Source of the DNA: Ignavibacteriales bacterium
Lineage (GTDB): Bacteria > Bacteroidota > Ignavibacteria > UBA10030
DNA length: 8,309 nucleotides
Assembly (NCBI GenBank): GCA_016207365.1
Contig: JACQPU010000267.1
Location: 1 to 8,309 of the forward strand
Reading direction: 5' to 3'
Position 1 is the first letter of the stretch. Every line of letters starts with the position of its first letter. Below the pieces are notes generated by a model, which was not told the origin of the DNA, searched no databases, and saw only the letters and a list, made by a program, of their open reading frames with translations. Position numbers and translations under genes: made by a program. Positions 6,516-8,309 of this stretch are shown one piece after another.

Positions 6516-6521
6516 TCCTTT
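6516..6521 (-). promoter_or_regulatory. Shine-Dalgarno site deciding the hpf start
   Basis: AAAGGA on the minus strand (6521-6516) lies 7 bases before the ATG at 6508. It is one of the clearest ribosome binding sites in the window and supports that ATG over the in-frame ATG at 6562. Confidence 0.7.
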
Positions 6522-6539
6522 CCCGCCGCGCTCCGCGAG

Positions 6540-7412
6540 CTACGCCCGAGGATGCGCATCACGGTAGATCTTCTTCAGTCGTTTGGTGGATACATGCGTA
6601 TAGAGCTGGGTCGTCGAAAGACTCTCGTGGCCCAGGAGCTCTTTGACCGCACGCAGGTCGGCACCCTTATTCAAGAGGTGCGTTGCAAAGGAGTGACGGA
6701 GGATATGGGGGCTTTTTTTCTCGACTTCGGATACACGAGTAATGTACCGCTTCACCAGCCTGCTAATTCCTTCAGGGTACCAGCGGGATCCGTCGCTCTT
6801 GACAAACAGCGGATCGGAAGCGGTACGTCCGGACTCCCTGAGATATTTTTCCACAGCTTCAAGCGCCTTGCTTCCGACGGGGACAACCCGTTCCTTGCGA
6901 CCCTTGCCGCGCACGCGGAGCGTCCCACCCGAGGGGTCGAGATCACCAACGTTCAATCCGATTAACTCGCTCAGTCGAATCCCCGTGCTATAAAAGAGTT
7001 CCAGAACCGCCGCATCATGCCTTCCGACCGGAGTCGCGCGATCCGGCGTGGAGAGCATCCGGTCCATGGACTCTTCGTCCAGATACGACGGCAGCTTTCT
7101 TTCCTGCTTTGGCGAGATCAGTGTGAGGGCGGGGTTACCACGGATGGCTCCCCGGCGGCGGAGATACTTAAAGAAAGAACGGAGGCAGGCGACATTCCGG
7201 GCAATCGATTTCCGGCTCATGCCCGCTTCGGTCAGCGTGGCCAGGTAGACGCGCAGAACATCCCTTCCCACCGTCTCGAACGATCGGATTCGCCGGGCAT
7301 TGAGAAACTTCAGCAACCGGCTGAGATCGTTTTCATACGCAAGGATCGTATGGGAAGAGTATCGACGTTCGCCGTCCAGATGCTCAAGATATGCACGGAC
7401 CTTTCTGTGCAT
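6540..7412 (-). CDS. xerC: Tyrosine recombinase XerC/XerD family
   Basis: 290-residue site-specific recombinase expected to resolve chromosome dimers at dif with a partner or alone. The N-terminal SAM-like core-binding domain spans about 1-90 (TILAYENDLSRLLKFL, then SRKSIARNVACLRSFFKYL). The catalytic domain has the full active-site set: R146 in TGIRLSEL, K170 in RGKGRKER, H236 and R239 in PHILRH, H262 in LLGHESLSTTQ, and nucleophile Y271 in LYTHV. Length and N-terminus match the chromosomal Xer proteins. These lack the extra domains of phage or transposon integrases, and no attachment site or mobile element is seen nearby. XerC versus XerD cannot be settled from the sequence alone; the symbol follows usual annotation for this neighbourhood. 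It starts 12 bases after topA without a visible Shine-Dalgarno, suggesting coupling to topA translation. Confidence 0.93.
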   Translation of the reverse strand: MHRKVRAYLEHLDGERRYSSHTILAYENDLSRLLKFLNARRIRSFETVGRDVLRVYLATLTEAGMSRKSIARNVACLRSFFKYLRRRGAIRGNPALTLISPKQERKLPSYLDEESMDRMLSTPDRATPVGRHDAAVLELFYSTGIRLSELIGLNVGDLDPSGGTLRVRGKGRKERVVPVGSKALEAVEKYLRESGRTASDPLFVKSDGSRWYPEGISRLVKRYITRVSEVEKKSPHILRHSFATHLLNKGADLRAVKELLGHESLSTTQLYTHVSTKRLKKIYRDAHPRA

Positions 7413-7424
7413 CGATCAAAATCG

Positions 7425-8309
7425 TCATGCGGTCGCGGCTATTTCTTCGCGCACAAACTCCTGCTTGCACTCCGGGCATTTGAGGTATTCGCCCTTGCTC
7501 TGCGAATACTTCACAACAAGATAGGGATTATTGCAGTTGGTACAGACCTCACTGACGGGTTTATCCCACGAAGCGAAGTCACAATCGGGATAGCGCGAAC
7601 ACCCGTAAAATACGCGGCCGCGCTTTTTGGTCTTTCGCTCAATGAGGTCCCCTTCCTTGCAGCGAGGACATTTAAGACCTGTGGTCATGGGCTTCGTGTT
7701 CTTACAAGTCGGGTAGTTCGAACAACCCAGGAACGTACCGAACCTTCCGGCCTTGACCACCATATCCCCTCCGCACAGCTCGCAGGTTATTCCCACGACG
7801 TGTTCGGTTTTCTCGCGCTCGCCCGGGAGCGGCTTGGTATTCTTGCATTCGGGATATCCGGTGCATGCCATGAAGCGCCCGTTTCGTCCCCACTTGATGA
7901 TCATTGGTCGGCCGCATACATCACACGGTTCGTCGGTTTTCTCCTGCAGCGACTTCTTGATCGTCGAAGCGATCTTGTCCACTTTCTCGAAGGCGTGAAT
8001 GAATGGATCGTAGAAATCCTTCGTGACCTTCACATAATCTTCCTTGCCCGACGCAATTGTATCGAGCTCGGTTTCCATCTTGGCGGTGAACTGCACATTA
8101 ACAATCTCCGGAAAATACTGAACAAGGAGCTTGTTCACCTGCAGGCCGAGGTCCGTGGCATAAAGCTTTCTTTCCCGCTGCTCCACATATTTGCGATCGA
8201 TGACCGTACTGACGATCATCGCATACGTGCTTGGCCTTCCGATCCCGAGGGATTCCAGCTCCTTCACAAGGCTGCTTTCCGTGTAGCGCGGGGGCGGTTT
8301 CGTAAAATG
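7425..8309 (-). CDS. topA: DNA topoisomerase I, C-terminal 294 residues (5' end outside the window)
   Basis: Type IA topoisomerase that relaxes negative supercoils. The fragment begins within the conserved block HFTKPPPRYTESSLVKELES followed by GIGRPSTYA, near the end of the catalytic core. It continues through the core end (VNVQFTAKMETELDTIASG) and finishes with four tandem C4 zinc ribbons. In fragment numbering these run from C129 to C155, C176 to C202, C214 to C243 and C256 to C281 (window 7925-7467). The first two are close copies, both ending in CKNTKP. The reading frame is open to base 8309, so the GTG at 8267 (in LVKELE) is internal and not a start. The active-site tyrosine and Toprim domain lie outside. 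It is the first visible gene of the presumed topA-xerC-hpf-hprK unit. Confidence 0.97.
   Translation of the reverse strand, partial: HFTKPPPRYTESSLVKELESLGIGRPSTYAMIVSTVIDRKYVEQRERKLYATDLGLQVNKLLVQYFPEIVNVQFTAKMETELDTIASGKEDYVKVTKDFYDPFIHAFEKVDKIASTIKKSLQEKTDEPCDVCGRPMIIKWGRNGRFMACTGYPECKNTKPLPGEREKTEHVVGITCELCGGDMVVKAGRFGTFLGCSNYPTCKNTKPMTTGLKCPRCKEGDLIERKTKKRGRVFYGCSRYPDCDFASWDKPVSEVCTNCNNPYLVVKYSQSKGEYLKCPECKQEFVREEIAATA
7467..7925 (-). repeat. Four tandem zinc-ribbon coding units in topA
   Basis: Four C-x2-C ... C-x(4-5)-C or C-x2-C modules follow each other at 7925-7845, 7784-7704, 7670-7581 and 7544-7467. Units one and two share the frame Gly-x-hydrophobic-x-Lys-x-Gly-Arg, then CxxYPxCKNTKP, and look like the most recent duplication. 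The fourth is the most diverged, with CPEC in place of the C-x4-5-C end. They are DNA-contacting modules of the topoisomerase C-terminus; four falls within the usual range for bacterial TopA. Confidence 0.8.

Noticed and set aside
6530..6540. GC-rich hairpin (GCTC/GAGC) at the xerC stop
   Set aside because: Four-pair stem with a three-base loop and no T-run; not a credible terminator.
6509..6562. Possible 18-residue N-terminal extension of hpf
   Set aside because: It overlaps the xerC 3' end, does not match the family N-terminus, and the Shine-Dalgarno favours the ATG at 6508.
5165..6646. Plus-strand open frame of 493 codons opposite hprK and hpf
   Set aside because: It runs antisense to two well-identified genes and through the end of xerC, shows no recognisable domain, and is rich in Pro, His, Arg and Cys as expected for the reverse of coding DNA. 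Its length comes from codon bias on the other strand.
1..8309. Search for mobile elements, CRISPR, tRNA genes, defence or toxin-antitoxin genes
   Set aside because: Every sizeable minus-strand frame is a recognised chromosomal gene. The Xer recombinase is of the chromosomal type, and no repeats, attachment sites or accessory genes were seen.

Overview
The window is a compact stretch of bacterial housekeeping genes, all read from the minus strand and so described here from high to low coordinates. No tRNA, rRNA, CRISPR array, insertion sequence or phage gene is visible, and no gap between genes exceeds about 75 bases. GC content looks to be in the low-to-mid fifties (estimated by eye). The gene set fits a Gram-negative bacterium of the Bacteroidota/Chlorobiota (FCB) group. 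It includes an Omp85 outer-membrane assembly protein, a short acidic DUF2795 protein of the type I associate with that group, a xerC-hpf neighbourhood, and HPr kinase. The strong TTGACA/TATACT promoter and the Shine-Dalgarno sequences before hpf and hprK point more to an Ignavibacteria/Chlorobi-like lineage than to classical Bacteroidetes, which use a different promoter consensus and rarely use Shine-Dalgarno sites. This placement is inference.

Region 1 (8309-5153) holds topA (3' part only), xerC, hpf and hprK, separated by 12, 31 and 15 bases and probably one transcript. They cover DNA supercoiling, chromosome dimer resolution, ribosome hibernation and a carbon-regulatory kinase. Region 2 (5152-3776) starts with a near-consensus sigma-70 promoter that has a perfect 13-bp palindrome in its spacer. 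It continues with a membrane-anchored M23 (LytM-type) peptidase and a small DUF2795 protein, and ends in a strong intrinsic terminator. Region 3 (3771-1) holds an Omp85/BamA-family protein, the clamp-loader subunit delta prime (holB) and the 5' part of metG. These three are packed almost without gaps: 1 base between the Omp85 gene and holB, and a 4-base ATGA overlap between holB and metG. They must be translated from one mRNA.

The most notable points are regulatory. One is the palindrome inside the strong promoter. The other is the terminator lying so close to the Omp85 start codon that expression of region 3 must depend on readthrough, antitermination or RNA processing. The proteins themselves are recognisable members of known families, and I found no convincing previously undescribed system.
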